Below are positions 11,493 to 19,889 of a DNA stretch of 64,000 nt, piece after piece. The notes beneath the pieces were generated by a model. The model was not told where the DNA came from. It ran no database searches and was given only the letters and a program-made list of their open reading frames with translations. A program made the translations under genes and the position numbers. Origin of the DNA: Palaemon carinicauda. Lineage: Eukaryota > Arthropoda > Malacostraca > Decapoda > Palaemonidae. The stretch lies in the NCBI RefSeq assembly GCF_036898095.1, contig NC_090745.1, positions 86,570,696 to 86,634,695 on the forward strand, in the 5' to 3' direction. Position 1 is the first letter of the stretch, and the number at the start of each line of letters is the position of its first letter.

Positions 11493-14396
11493 TCAAACCG
11501 AATGCAGGGCTGAGATGACCGGCCCGATAGAAAACCCGTCTAGGGACTTTCTCGTACAGTCCTTGAGATAATGTGCGGTGAAGGTCGACTGGTTGGACCA
11601 AGTTCCCGCTCGAAGAACCTGCGCTACTGACATGTTCTTTTCGAACGTTAGAGAGGTGCTAATGCCCCGAACATCGTGAGCCCTGGGTTTCCCCGGTGTA
11701 GGAAGACCTTGTTTTAAGTAGGCTTGCGTGATCACTTTCCTGAGCCAGAACGAAACCGTATTTTTGGATATGTTTTTCTTTATTTTTCCCCATGAGACGA
11801 AGAGATTCTTGATAGACGGGCGGAGGTTTGCCGTTCTCTTAAGGTATTTCCTAATAATCCTGACCGGGCATAATTTTAGGTCCTCCGGGTTTCCTTTATT
11901 CGGGATTGCCGGAATCGAAAAGCTCTCAAACCTCGGATCCCACACCGAGGGGTTCTGAGTCTTGGCGACGAAGGATGTGACAAACTTAAAGGTTACTTCC
12001 TTCCATCCCCTAGTGTGTTCCACCTCGAATGACAGTCCGTGTAGCTCGCCCACCCTCTTAGCCGAGGCTAATGCTAGCAAGAAGACCGCCTTGAGCGTGA
12101 GATTCTTGTCATCAATGTCCTTTAAGGGCTCGAATGGTGGTTTCCGTAACATATCTAGGACTCGCGCTAAGTCCCAACTCGGGATTCTAGGGGCGGAAGG
12201 GGGGCATGATTGTTCGAACGCTCTGATAAGCATGGAGATATGCCTGGAGGAGCCGAGATCTATGCCCTTGAGAAGAAAGACTTGACCCAGGGCCGCCCGA
12301 ACTCCCTTGATCGCTGGAACTGACATGTCTAACTTGTCCCTGAGATGAACCATGAAGTCGGCTATCACGGGCACTGACGCTTCCAAGGGCTCTATCTTCT
12401 TGTCCCTGCACCACTTCACGAATACCGCCCACTTAGATTGGTAGACGGCTGTGGATGATTTCCTCAGGTATAGCGACATCCTCCCGGCTGTCTTGCTGGA
12501 GTACCCTTGCTTCTTCAGGAGCCGCTGGATAATCTCCAGGCGTGAAGACGAAGGGCTTGCGGGTTTCTGTGAAACCGCTGAAAGTGTGGCTGTTTTAATA
12601 GGTCTGACCTGTCGGGTAGAGGCCAAGGAGGTAGGACGGCGAGGTTCCTTAGGTCCGCGAACCATTCTCTCTCCGGCCACCAAGGCGCTACCAAAGTCAT
12701 CCTTAGGTTGGTTGCTGCCCTTACTCTGTTGAGGACCTGCCTTATCAGGGAGAAGGGGGGGAAGGCGTACACGTCCAGTCCGTCCCACTTGTGCTGAAAG
12801 GCGTCTTCCATTGCCGCCTTCGGATCTGGGACGGGAGAACAAAATAAGGGGAGTTGAGCGTTCTACCTTGTTGCAAACAGATCCATTTCCGGAGATCCCC
12901 ACATCTGTATAATGTAGCTTGCCACTTGTGGGTGTAGGGACCATTCTGTCGCTACCACTTGCCCCACTCTGCTGAGGACGTCCGCTAGGACGTTGTTCTT
13001 CCCTGGAATGAACCTTGCCGTCAGGATGACGTCCTTCTATTCCGCCCATTTTAGGATTTGAAGGGCTAGTTCGCACAACTCCTTTGATCTCAGTCCCCCC
13101 TCCTTCTTCACGTAAGCCACCACCGTTGCATTGTCTGACATTAGGGCCACCGAATGCCCTCTCATGTCCTCCTCGAAGTGGTTGCAGGCTTCTTGGACCG
13201 CTCTCATTTCCAGGATATTTATGTGTAGGGATTTCTCCCCCTCTGACCACGCCCCCTTTGCTGTCTTTTCCCGGAGATGGGCTCCCCATCCGTCCTTCGA
13301 TGCGTCCGTGAAGAGAAGGACCTCCGGAGGTTGGGAGGACAGTGGCATCCCCCTTAGGTTGTTCGACCGATCCTGCCACCATTCCAAGGCCTTCCTGGAC
13401 TCCTGAAGGAGAGGAACCACAATGTCCGGGGAACTTTTCTGGTTCCAATGTTCTTTTAAGCTCCATTGAACCACCCTTAAGTTCTGTCTCCCGTGAGGTA
13501 CCAGCTTCTCTAGGGACACCAGGTGCCCTACCAACCTTTGCCAATCCTTCGCTCTTCTGGGGCGACCCAGAAGGAAGGGCCGGAGCACTCGATCCAGGTT
13601 GTCCAGCCTTTCCGTGGCTGGGAATGCCTTGACCTGTAACGAATCCAGGACCATTCCCAGGTACGTCCTCCTGTTGGATGGGGTTAGCTGTGATTTCTCC
13701 AAGTTGACCACGATGCCCAGGGTCTTGCACAATTGAAGAAGATCTTCGCCCTGTTGTTTCAAGTCTTCCTTTGAGGATGAAAGGAGTAACCAGTCGTCCA
13801 GGTATCTGATGAGTCGAATGCCCCGTTCGTGGGCCCATATGGAGACCGTCGTAAAGACCCTCGTGAATACCTGGGGGGCTGTTGAAAGACCGAAGCATAG
13901 GGCCTTGAATTGTGACACTTGGGCACCCCACTTGACCCGGAGAAACTTCCTGCTCGACGGATGAATGAGCACTTGGAAGTAGGCGTCCTTGAGGTCTATA
14001 GAAATCATAAAGTCGCCCTCTCTCAAGGATGCCATGACCGTTCTTTGAGTGTCCATTTTGAAGGTCACTTTCCTGAGAAACCTGTTGAGGGCTGACAGGT
14101 CTATTACAGGTCTCCACCCTCCTGTCGCTTTTTCCACTAGGAACAGGCGGCTGTAGAACCCCGGACCCGGGAATGTCACTGTTTCTAAGGCTCCCTTCTG
14201 CAGCAACGTCGTGACTTCTTCGTCCAACGCTGCCCTCTTCGCCAGGTCCTTGGGCACCAACCAGTCTGCCTGTGTTGCTGGAACCAGAGGGGGTGTCTCT
14301 TCCATGAAGGGGATCCTGTAGCCCTCCTTTAGTACTGTTACTGTCCACGGATCTGCTCCGCGGAGGTTCCATGCTTGCCAAGTGAGTCTGAGGCAT
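11493..14396 (-). CDS. DIRS tyrosine recombinase (YR domain in last ~340 residues), frame overlapping RT-RH
   Basis: This open frame of 967 codons carries the tyrosine recombinase (phage-integrase-like) fold in its C-terminal third. A core-binding segment with YLRKSSTAVYQSKWAVFVKW is followed by the first catalytic Arg in SAKRVGELHGL, the H-x-x-R box HDVRGISTSL near residues 907-910, a Trp near 933, and the nucleophile in TAHYLKD at about Tyr943. All catalytic positions are present. The first ~627 codons lie in another frame over the RT-RH gene and look like a G/S/R-rich shadow, so the real start may be internal or the protein may be made by another route. The enzyme would integrate the circular cDNA by recombination rather than by DDE chemistry. 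Confidence 0.85.
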   Translation of the reverse strand: MPQTHLASMEPPRSRSVDSNSTKGGLQDPLHGRDTPSGSSNTGRLVGAQGPGEEGSVGRRSHDVAAEGSLRNSDIPGSGVLQPPVPSGKSDRRVETCNRPVSPQQVSQESDLQNGHSKNGHGILERGRLYDFYRPQGRLLPSAHSSVEQEVSPGQVGCPSVTIQGPMLRSFNSPPGIHEGLYDGLHMGPRTGHSTHQIPGRLVTPFILKGRLETTGRRSSSIVQDPGHRGQLGEITANPIQQEDVPGNGPGFVTGQGIPSHGKAGQPGSSAPALPSGSPQKSEGLAKVGRAPGVPREAGTSRETELKGGSMELKRTLEPEKFPGHCGSSPSGVQEGLGMVAGSVEQPKGDATVLPTSGGPSLHGRIEGRMGSPSPGKDSKGGVVRGGEIPTHKYPGNESGPRSLQPLRGGHERAFGGPNVRQCNGGGLREEGGGTEIKGVVRTSPSNPKMGGIEGRHPDGKVHSREEQRPSGRPQQSGASGSDRMVPTPTSGKLHYTDVGISGNGSVCNKVERSTPLILFSRPRSEGGNGRRLSAQVGRTGRVRLPPLLPDKAGPQQSKGSNQPKDDFGSALVAGERMVRGPKEPRRPTSLASTRQVRPIKTATLSAVSQKPASPSSSRLEIIQRLLKKQGYSSKTAGRMSLYLRKSSTAVYQSKWAVFVKWCRDKKIEPLEASVPVIADFMVHLRDKLDMSVPAIKGVRAALGQVFLLKGIDLGSSRHISMLIRAFEQSCPPSAPRIPSWDLARVLDMLRKPPFEPLKDIDDKNLTLKAVFLLALASAKRVGELHGLSFEVEHTRGWKEVTFKFVTSFVAKTQNPSVWDPRFESFSIPAIPNKGNPEDLKLCPVRIIRKYLKRTANLRPSIKNLFVSWGKIKKNISKNTVSFWLRKVITQAYLKQGLPTPGKPRAHDVRGISTSLTFEKNMSVAQVLRAGTWSNQSTFTAHYLKDCTRKSLDGFSIGPVISALHSV
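12515..13036 (-). pseudogene. RT-RNase H C-terminal segment of element B beyond two in-frame TAG codons
   Basis: The RT-RH frame continues past TAG at 13,037-13,039 and past a second TAG near 12,865. Between and after them the sequence is still clearly protein-like: RFIPGKNNVLADVLSR, EWSLHP, EMDLFATR, then DVYAFPPFSLIRQVL and WWPEREWF, ending at 12,515. These blocks are conserved in elements C, E and F. Both stops could come from CAG by a single C-to-T change. It is either a recent double lesion or, less likely, readthrough. Confidence 0.7.
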
Positions 14397-14437
14397 CCCC
14401 CTACCTGAGGCTTGGGCAGGGGAGGGGGGCCTCCCAT
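13037..14437 (-). CDS. DIRS reverse transcriptase-RNase H (element B)
   Basis: This 466-codon frame carries all expected RT blocks: GGWRPVIDLSALNRFL, motif A SIDLKDAYFQV, motif B CFGLSTAPQVFTRVF, catalytic RYLDDWLLL (Y-L-D-D), and KSQLTP...YLGM. RNase H follows with TDASKDGWG, NILEMRAV and MSDNATVV supplying D-E-D. The ATG at 14,437 lies one base after the gag stop (TAAGATG), in the +1 frame relative to gag. The enzyme makes the element cDNA and degrades the RNA template. The frame ends at a TAG before the conserved C-terminal blocks, so this copy may give a truncated enzyme. Confidence 0.92.
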   Translation of the reverse strand: MGGPPPLPKPQVGGCLRLTWQAWNLRGADPWTVTVLKEGYRIPFMEETPPLVPATQADWLVPKDLAKRAALDEEVTTLLQKGALETVTFPGPGFYSRLFLVEKATGGWRPVIDLSALNRFLRKVTFKMDTQRTVMASLREGDFMISIDLKDAYFQVLIHPSSRKFLRVKWGAQVSQFKALCFGLSTAPQVFTRVFTTVSIWAHERGIRLIRYLDDWLLLSSSKEDLKQQGEDLLQLCKTLGIVVNLEKSQLTPSNRRTYLGMVLDSLQVKAFPATERLDNLDRVLRPFLLGRPRRAKDWQRLVGHLVSLEKLVPHGRQNLRVVQWSLKEHWNQKSSPDIVVPLLQESRKALEWWQDRSNNLRGMPLSSQPPEVLLFTDASKDGWGAHLREKTAKGAWSEGEKSLHINILEMRAVQEACNHFEEDMRGHSVALMSDNATVVAYVKKEGGLRSKELCELALQILKWAE

Positions 14438-14438
14438 C

Positions 14439-16625
14439 TTATCTCCTACGGGAGGAACGGCCTGTCCCCCTCCTGGAGGAGTAGAAAGAAGACCTATACG
14501 TTGGGGGGTTAGAAGATGAACCTCTTCGGGGGGGAACCACAGAGGAAGACCACTGTCCTGACGAGGGTTCCCTCCTTCCTTGAGTTGGTGCGGTACGCGC
14601 GGCCATGGGTGCTTCTGTCACTGGCCTCCTGAAGATGGGGCGGTGTGCCGTCTGTGGCTTCAGGGTAGGTAGCTCCCTCTTTTTGGCCAACTTCTCCACG
14701 ACCTCTTCCGCCTTCTTCGTAGGAATAAGCTGCTCCCCCCAGACGGAGCAGGTCTTCAAGGCTTTCGCTTCCCTGTCAGGAATCTTAATGGGAAGGTTCT
14801 TGACTAGGGCGTCTCTTCTCCGGAGAATCCAGTTTGCGGAGAGAGCCAAAGTCTGAAAGGTCAGGAATTTAAGGGCGCGGCTACCTGATCCCAGCAACTC
14901 ATTCAGAGCCTCCCGTTTTGCAGGCTCCATGGAGTCTGTAGGAATCTGGGTGCCTACTAGGGTGGTGGCCCACCAATCCAGCCAGGAGGCCACATTAACT
15001 AAGTCCTTGGACATCTCGTCCATCATTGCCGACTCGGAAGGAGAGAAGAAGGTAGATGCTGCCGATGCCCTCCCGTCGGAGATGCCCTGGCACAGGATGT
15101 CTAGGGTTTCCTCGGTCTTGCACGCACCGGTCGGCCTATTTTCTAAAGAGTAGTATTTCGTTTGCGACTTCAAACCCTGTAGGAGCTTTGCTGAGCTGTG
15201 ACCCCTGCAGGAGTCGCTATTGCGGGATATGACCTTATCAATGTGAGTCTTTCCAATCCCCACGTTACTGGCCTCGGGAAGAGAGAGAGAGGACTTTTTC
15301 TGGGCGGGGACAGCTATGAACTTGTTCAGGCCTGAAGTCCAGGGTTCTTCCTCTTGAGTGGCGGGTTCTATAAGGTTGTTATAACCCCTAATTAAGGCAA
15401 GGACTCTCCTGTACGCGGAGTCCTCCGTCACCGACGACTCGCCCTCCCCTCCTTCCGACCGATGGGGTGAATCGTGATCTCGGTCTCTGCCGTGATGGCG
15501 GGGTCCACGGTTCCCTTTACCTTCGACGTCCGCCGTCTCTCTCCTCTTCGTGGCCTTTTTCGGTGAAACGGTGTCCTCCGTGAGATAGTTCGACGGAGGT
15601 GTCCTTCCCCTTCTGGGTTCTCGATGGGGAAACCTGTCGAGGCTGCCCGGCCTAGACGACGGCCCCCTGCGCTGGGCGGAATAAACGTCTCCAGGACGGG
15701 TCTTAGGCCTGCAAGATGTAGCCCTTCGCTCATCTGGTGATTCCCTGGCGCGGCACGTGGAGGTCCTTCTAGGGGGACTGTCTCCTGCCCGCTCAGGTGT
15801 CGAACCAATAGGCCTGGAAAAGTCTTTAAAGTTGTTCCCTGGGACGAACACCCACGTCCCTTTCGGAGAGACTGGTCTCCTGCTTTTGGGTGTAGGGGAA
15901 CGGGGACTCATCCTGTCCCGAGATCCTGTGGGAGACCGCGAAGGGGAGTTCCTCCGCACAGACCGACCTCGTTTCCACGTCCCTACCGGGGAGGTTGTTC
16001 TCCTGCTTTTGGGAGGAGGGGAACTGGGACTCACCCTGTCCCGAGATCTTGTGGGAGACCGCAAAGGGGAGTTCCTCCGCACCGACCGATCTCGTTTCCT
16101 CCTCTGTCGTCTCCTCCGTTCACTGCTTGACGAATCCGAAGAGTCACGTCCTGACGAGAAAGACTGACCCCCGTATCGGGACCTATCACGTGACTGCGTT
16201 TTCTTGGGGCTACGCCGTACCCCTGACGGAGAAGGAATGGGGAGACTCTCCTGTAGCGAAGTCTTCGGCGGCAACCATCCCGACGGGCCCGCCAAACCGG
16301 GGAAGGCCTCGCCAAGGCCTTCCTCCATGTCCAGTGGGGACCTCATCGGAGTCCTCGGTACGTCCCAAGCCAATGGATTTTCTTGCGGGGACTCCTCTCT
16401 GCCGACGCCGCCCTCCGTCGCTGATGCCCCTGGAACTTCCACCCAGGAACCTGACGAAGAAAAAGGGACACTATTAGACCACATGGGGTCCCCCGACGAG
16501 ACGTGGCCCCTATGAGAGAGAGCCACGTCCCCCGGACCCCCACTACACTCACTTACGGTCGCCTGAATTGCCTTGGCCAACGAAGGACCGGCCACAAATT
16601 CCCTCTCTTGGGAAAGAGGAGCCAA
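14439..16625 (-). CDS. DIRS gag-like protein (element B)
   Basis: A 728-codon open frame lies upstream of RT. The middle third is an RS domain: SSSSERRRRQRRKRDRSVRR, then two tandem copies of a roughly 45-residue unit (RRNSPxRSPTxSRDRxSPxS ... PxGTW), matching a direct DNA repeat at about 15,840-16,100. The C-terminal half has the block NVASWLDWWATTLVG, whose AASWLDxW core recurs in both gag modules of element E, and ends in a basic GTGRSSRRR tail. It presumably packages element RNA. The frame is open upstream and meets a Cys-rich N-terminus after a frame change near 16,855, so the Met at 16,625 is probably not the native start. Confidence 0.8.
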   Translation of the reverse strand: MAPLSQEREFVAGPSLAKAIQATVSECSGGPGDVALSHRGHVSSGDPMWSNSVPFSSSGSWVEVPGASATEGGVGREESPQENPLAWDVPRTPMRSPLDMEEGLGEAFPGLAGPSGWLPPKTSLQESLPIPSPSGVRRSPKKTQSRDRSRYGGQSFSSGRDSSDSSSSERRRRQRRKRDRSVRRNSPLRSPTRSRDRVSPSSPPPKSRRTTSPVGTWKRGRSVRRNSPSRSPTGSRDRMSPRSPTPKSRRPVSPKGTWVFVPGNNFKDFSRPIGSTPERAGDSPPRRTSTCRARESPDERRATSCRPKTRPGDVYSAQRRGPSSRPGSLDRFPHREPRRGRTPPSNYLTEDTVSPKKATKRRETADVEGKGNRGPRHHGRDRDHDSPHRSEGGEGESSVTEDSAYRRVLALIRGYNNLIEPATQEEEPWTSGLNKFIAVPAQKKSSLSLPEASNVGIGKTHIDKVISRNSDSCRGHSSAKLLQGLKSQTKYYSLENRPTGACKTEETLDILCQGISDGRASAASTFFSPSESAMMDEMSKDLVNVASWLDWWATTLVGTQIPTDSMEPAKREALNELLGSGSRALKFLTFQTLALSANWILRRRDALVKNLPIKIPDREAKALKTCSVWGEQLIPTKKAEEVVEKLAKKRELPTLKPQTAHRPIFRRPVTEAPMAARTAPTQGRREPSSGQWSSSVVPPRRGSSSNPPTYRSSFYSSRRGTGRSSRRR

Positions 16626-16780
16626 CTGCCTGTTCTCCCTGGACTTCCCTCGCCCATTACTTTGGGTAGGGGAAGGCGGCTGTACCCTACCTGACCCTTC
16701 TCCTGCTGAAGTCGCAGGGGAAGAAACGCTAGTCTTCCTAGGGGACTTCTTCGATGCCTTCTTCTTTTTGGTACGGAATT

Positions 16781-16996
16781 TTATCCACTGGACCTCGGGC
16801 CAATCGGCACATTCGGAACACTTATCCGACGGCGAACAAGCTTTACTGTACCCCTACACGAGGTACACAACGTATGCGGGTCAATATCGGGCTTAGACAG
16901 AAAAGCCCCGCATGATCTACCGGCCCTAGGCCCAGGACAACGGCGAACGTGCTCCATAACGCAACACAAAGGGCCGTAGACACAAGCAAGCCACAA
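16781..16996 (-). pseudogene. gag N-terminal Cys-rich domain of element B, in a different frame
   Basis: The minus-strand frame from 16,996 reads CVMEHVRRCPGPRAGRSCGA, then DPHTLCTSCRG. After a one-base frame change it continues YSKACSPSDKCSECADWPEV into the main gag frame. The Cys/His pattern (C-P-G, then H-x2-C-x2-C-R-G, then C-x2-C) looks zinc-binding. The gag N-terminus of element E has the same CPGR...CSTF...LCPFCRG layout, which supports this as the true start of gag and the frame break as damage. Confidence 0.65.
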
Positions 16997-17183
16997 AGGA
17001 AAAGCACTAAAACACTAGGAAAGCACAAGGGAGCGAAATCAAAAGCACGTAGTGAAGGCACTAAACACACACTAAGAGATCCCGATCACGTGGGAAGCAC
17101 GTGGAACCAAACACAAAGGGAATCGCACGGAGTATGAGGAGCGTCGTGAAGCACGTGTGTTCACGAACCGACCAGAAAACTTA

Positions 17184-17370
17184 CTGGTGATGGCTTCTCA
17201 AAGACGCGCTACCTTCTCGGGCAATGCCCCCAGGTCATGTTATCTCCCGTTATTCAGGACAGTATAGAACATGGAAGTAGGGGGAAACTACGTAAAAATC
17301 TGGTCGTCGGAGAGGAGTTACCAGTAATCTCCTAGAAAGTATTTCGAGGTAAGTCTCTGTGTCGGAACAA
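17184..17370. repeat. Right (5') ITR of element B
   Basis: It is the inverted partner of 10,832-11,052 and ends in GTCGGAACAA. LINE ORF1 sequence resumes at 17,371. Confidence 0.9.
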
Positions 17371-17870
17371 TTTCTTTTTTGGGGAATACTGGCAGTAATA
17401 GGTGAGTTGGATATCTCTTGCCTCATTTATCCCCCTGATTTCAATACCTTTGCATAACTTGTTAATTTACTCAATAGTCTCTTGGCATGCCCCACCCTTC
17501 TGTGTTCGATACTGAATTCATTGAAGGCAGCCTCTTCTAACTTATATTGCTGGCAGCTCCTATCAGTAAATTTATGATTCAAATTACAGTTTAAATAATT
17601 GGCCTCTAGTGTATATTCTCCATGGTAAACATTGGAGCAAGTACTACACATTTTTTAATTCTTGCAAACTTTAGAAGGGTGCCCATATCTAAAACAATTA
17701 AAATGTTGCAGTAGCTTCTGCTTAAAAGTTCAAACTTTAATCCGTTCATTTTCTATGTAAATGTGGAAAGGCACATCAGCATCCTGGAAAGTCAGGATAA
17801 TCATTGATGTTCCAGGGAATTTGTGCACAGTAAAACAAAAAAAGGACCAAGAAGAGAGGGAAACATGAAA
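17371..17870 (-). pseudogene. Jockey-like LINE ORF1, zinc-knuckle region
   Basis: Minus-strand frames read HFNCFRYGHPSKVCKN (C-x2-x-G-H-x4-C type knuckle), then MCSTCSNVYHG, a second Cys/His cluster, and TDRSCQQYKLEEAAFNEFS, the layout of jockey-group ORF1 proteins. Stops near 17,735 and 17,655 break it. It ends at 17,371 against element B and continues at 10,831. ORF1 proteins of this type bind the LINE RNA. Confidence 0.8.
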
Positions 17871-18048
17871 AAGAATATAAAGCTGGAACATTCTAACTAA
17901 AACTCTGGCAACAATGAGAGGCTGCTGGCAACTCCTGACACCCTTATACCAAGTGTATTAGTAAACTTAGGGTTTAAATACCACGTTTAGGGAGCCTTCA
18001 TGAAGGAATAAATAATAAAAATACAAAGTAAGGTTATCATAATAAAGG
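17871..18048. other. No feature recognised
   Basis: This is AT-rich sequence upstream of the LINE ORF1 remnant. It could hold the LINE 5' UTR; nothing specific is visible. Confidence 0.4.
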
Positions 18049-18400
18049 GATTTTGACGAAGGAAAAATCTATTTCTGGGGAGAGACCTGTGGCGCCCGGT
18101 GAAAAGAGTCCTTCTTATATACCTTTTCTGATAAAACCTTCCAATTATACCAGAGAAAGATAAAAGCATGGAATGCTGAGGTTACAACCCTCGCGCGAGC
18201 ACCTTTTGGGTGTCGTGTATAAAGCAAAGGCGCGTGAAATCCACTATTCACAGGTTGTCTTCCATTTAGTTAATTCCTTCGTCAAAGGGATGGGCCGATA
18301 CACAGGCCCTAGCCAACCACCAGCGCCACACCACCCACGCCACGACGCGAGCACCATCTGAACAACATCCTTCTTTTTGGACTTCGTTAGTGTGAAATTT
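18049..18400 (+). repeat. Candidate solo DIRS-type terminal repeat
   Basis: It begins GGATTTTGACGAAGGAAAAA, then TCTATTTCTGGGGAGAGACC, closely like the left edge of element F at 51,095-51,135 (GGATTTTGAGCGAAGCGAAA, then TCTATTTTTGGGTGAGATAG). The rest differs from F. No recombinase or RT follows; 18,400-19,000 is a leader-like stretch without a supported gene. It is possibly the end of another DIRS family. Confidence 0.35.
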
Positions 18401-19157
18401 TTTTGTGGTGCTCTCGACTTTTTTTAACATTCGTGGATTTATTTTGTCATGTCCGAAGCTCCATCTTCACACATTCCAATGTTAAGTACCATAGTTTGTT
18501 TTGACAGCTTTTTATAGTACCGGGCTTTTGTTTTATATCCAGTATAGTCTGTTTTATTATTCCCGTCTGGCCCTTCACGGCGGCCATTGTTTGTTATGCT
18601 CATGGTACTTTTTGCTAGCAAGTCCAGCCTACGAACGAGATAGCGGTCTAGCTTTGTTATTGTTTAGTACCCGCCCCTCCGGGGCATTCGTCACTCGACT
18701 GTGCTATTTATTTTAAGTTTTAGCAGATGCTATTCTTCGTTCGTAGTCTTATCTGGATGTACATTTTTATTTTATACGTTTATAATAGTGTTGTGTGATT
18801 ATTAGTCCTGATATTGTGTCCAAGAGAGCGAGAGCTTGGGGTTCCCGTTTTCTGTTCGCAGTCACGGGTTACCCCTTTCTCTCGTTTTCTTTCTTAGCTC
18901 CGGTGGGTGAGCGGATTTCCCGTTTTCCCTTTTGTGCGTTCAACGGGTTCTCCCTCCCTCACCTCTCCCCCTACGGGTGTATAATGTTATTTGGATTTTT
19001 CTAAAAAGAAAAAAAAAAAAAGAAAAAATTTGTAGCAAATCTTTGGGAGCTTATAACTCAAAACATACTTATTCTCGAGTAGGTAGCAGTTTTTTCAGTT
19101 ATTTATCATTCAATTTTAGAGAAAAAAATATCATTGGAAAGAGGAATAAGAATCTAC
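18401..19157. other. No gene recognised
   Basis: This is mixed GC and T-rich sequence with an A-rich tract at about 19,003-19,027. A short frame from ATG 18,449 (MSEAPSSHIP...) is not convincing. Confidence 0.4.
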
Positions 19158-19289
19158 TAATTTTGTGTGACAATTTTGATTTTCCTTTTCCTTTTTTTCA
19201 CGATTTTATTTTTGCGTCTGGATGAAGAAAATGAAAAAAATCCTTGCAAAACAAGAAAAAGGAAATCAAAATTCTGTCACACAAAATTA
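19158..19289. repeat. Inverted repeat (hairpin-forming)
   Basis: The arm AATTTTGTGTGACAATTTTG plus a TTTCCTTTTT region (19,158-19,198) faces AAAAAGGAAATCAAAATTCT plus GTCACACAAAATT (19,255-19,289), with about 55 bp between. It is AT-rich and lies just left of the small repeat that hosts element C. It could be the core of a non-autonomous DNA element. Confidence 0.6.
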
Positions 19290-19311
19290 TTTTGTTTATA
19301 AAGTAGTTTTT

Positions 19312-19373
19312 ATAGTAGGATTTTCAATACAATTGGTATCATATTAGTGAAATCGCTACCTAAATTTGTTTTA
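19312..19373. repeat. Left half of MITE-like repeat split by element C
   Basis: TTTTCAATACAATTGGTATC plus ATATTAGTG and CTACCTAA match 61,500-61,545 almost base for base. The right half is at 25,823-25,985. Confidence 0.75.
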
Positions 19374-19580
19374 AAAATGTTATTTTGATAATAAAATAAA
19401 TTTTTGAATATACTTACCCGGTGATTATAATAGCTACAACTCTGTTGCTCGACAGAAAAACTCTACGGAAAAATTCGCCAGCGATCGCTACACAGGTAGG
19501 GGGTGTACTCAACAGCGCCATCTGTCGTTCAGATACCCAGTACTCATTGTAAACAAAGAACTCAATTTTCTCCTCGGTCC
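19374..19580. repeat. Left ITR of element C
   Basis: It pairs inverted with 25,640-25,822 over the blocks TTCGCCAGCGATCGCTACAC, GAGTACTGGGTATCTGAACG (in reverse complement) and CAACAGCGCCATCTGTCGTT. ATACTTACC is at 19,410-19,418. Confidence 0.92.
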
Positions 19581-19626
19581 ACTGTGTCTCTATTGGGGAG
19601 GAAGGGAGGGTCCTTTAATTTATAAT

Positions 19627-19712
19627 CACCGGGTAAGTATATTCAAAAATTTATTTTATTATCAAAATAACATTTCTCAATATTTAACTTAGCCGGTGAT
19701 TATAATAGCTGA
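19627..19712. repeat. Internal complementary region (ICR) of element C
   Basis: Its reverse complement joins the right end (TAATCACCGGCTAAGTTAAA, then TATTGA) to the left end (AATGTTATTTTGATAATAAA, then ATAAATTTTTGAATA). Confidence 0.9.
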
Positions 19713-19828
19713 TTCACACCCAGGGGGGTGGGTAGAGACCAGCAAAATATGTTTACATCATATGAGCTAAGAATTTTTATTTCATTTTAGAAGTTATCAA
19801 AATAACTAAACAAAATAAATAGGTACCT

Positions 19829-19889
19829 GGTAAGGAAGTCGACTTGAACAATTACTCTGGTAAGGAAGTCGACTTGAACAATTACTCTG
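19829..19889. repeat. 30-bp perfect tandem duplication
   Basis: TAAGGAAGTCGACTTGAACA followed by ATTACTCTGG occurs twice with period 30. It lies between the ICR and the recombinase gene of element C. Confidence 0.95.

Larger units (their letters stand above)
10832..17370 (-). mobile_element. DIRS-like element B (most complete copy)
   Basis: This is a 6.54-kb element with ITRs at 10,832-11,052 and 17,184-17,370, an ICR at 11,125-11,221, and gag (16,996-14,439), RT-RNase H (14,437-12,515) and tyrosine recombinase (frame ending 11,493) in that order on the minus strand. It is inserted in ORF1 of a jockey-like LINE with no visible target-site duplication; joining 10,831 to 17,371 restores the ORF1 frame. 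Gag and recombinase frames are long and open. RT-RH carries two TAG stops, and the gag N-terminus has a frameshift. The copy is therefore young but probably not fully competent as it stands. Confidence 0.93.

Noticed and set aside
11493..12512. Possible phage or bacterial integrase
   Set aside because: The recombinase lies downstream of gag and RT-RNase H inside ITRs with an ICR, so it is the DIRS recombinase.
15757..16515. Plus-strand frames opposite the gag of element B
   Set aside because: They are mirror products of the RS-repeat coding region on the minus strand.
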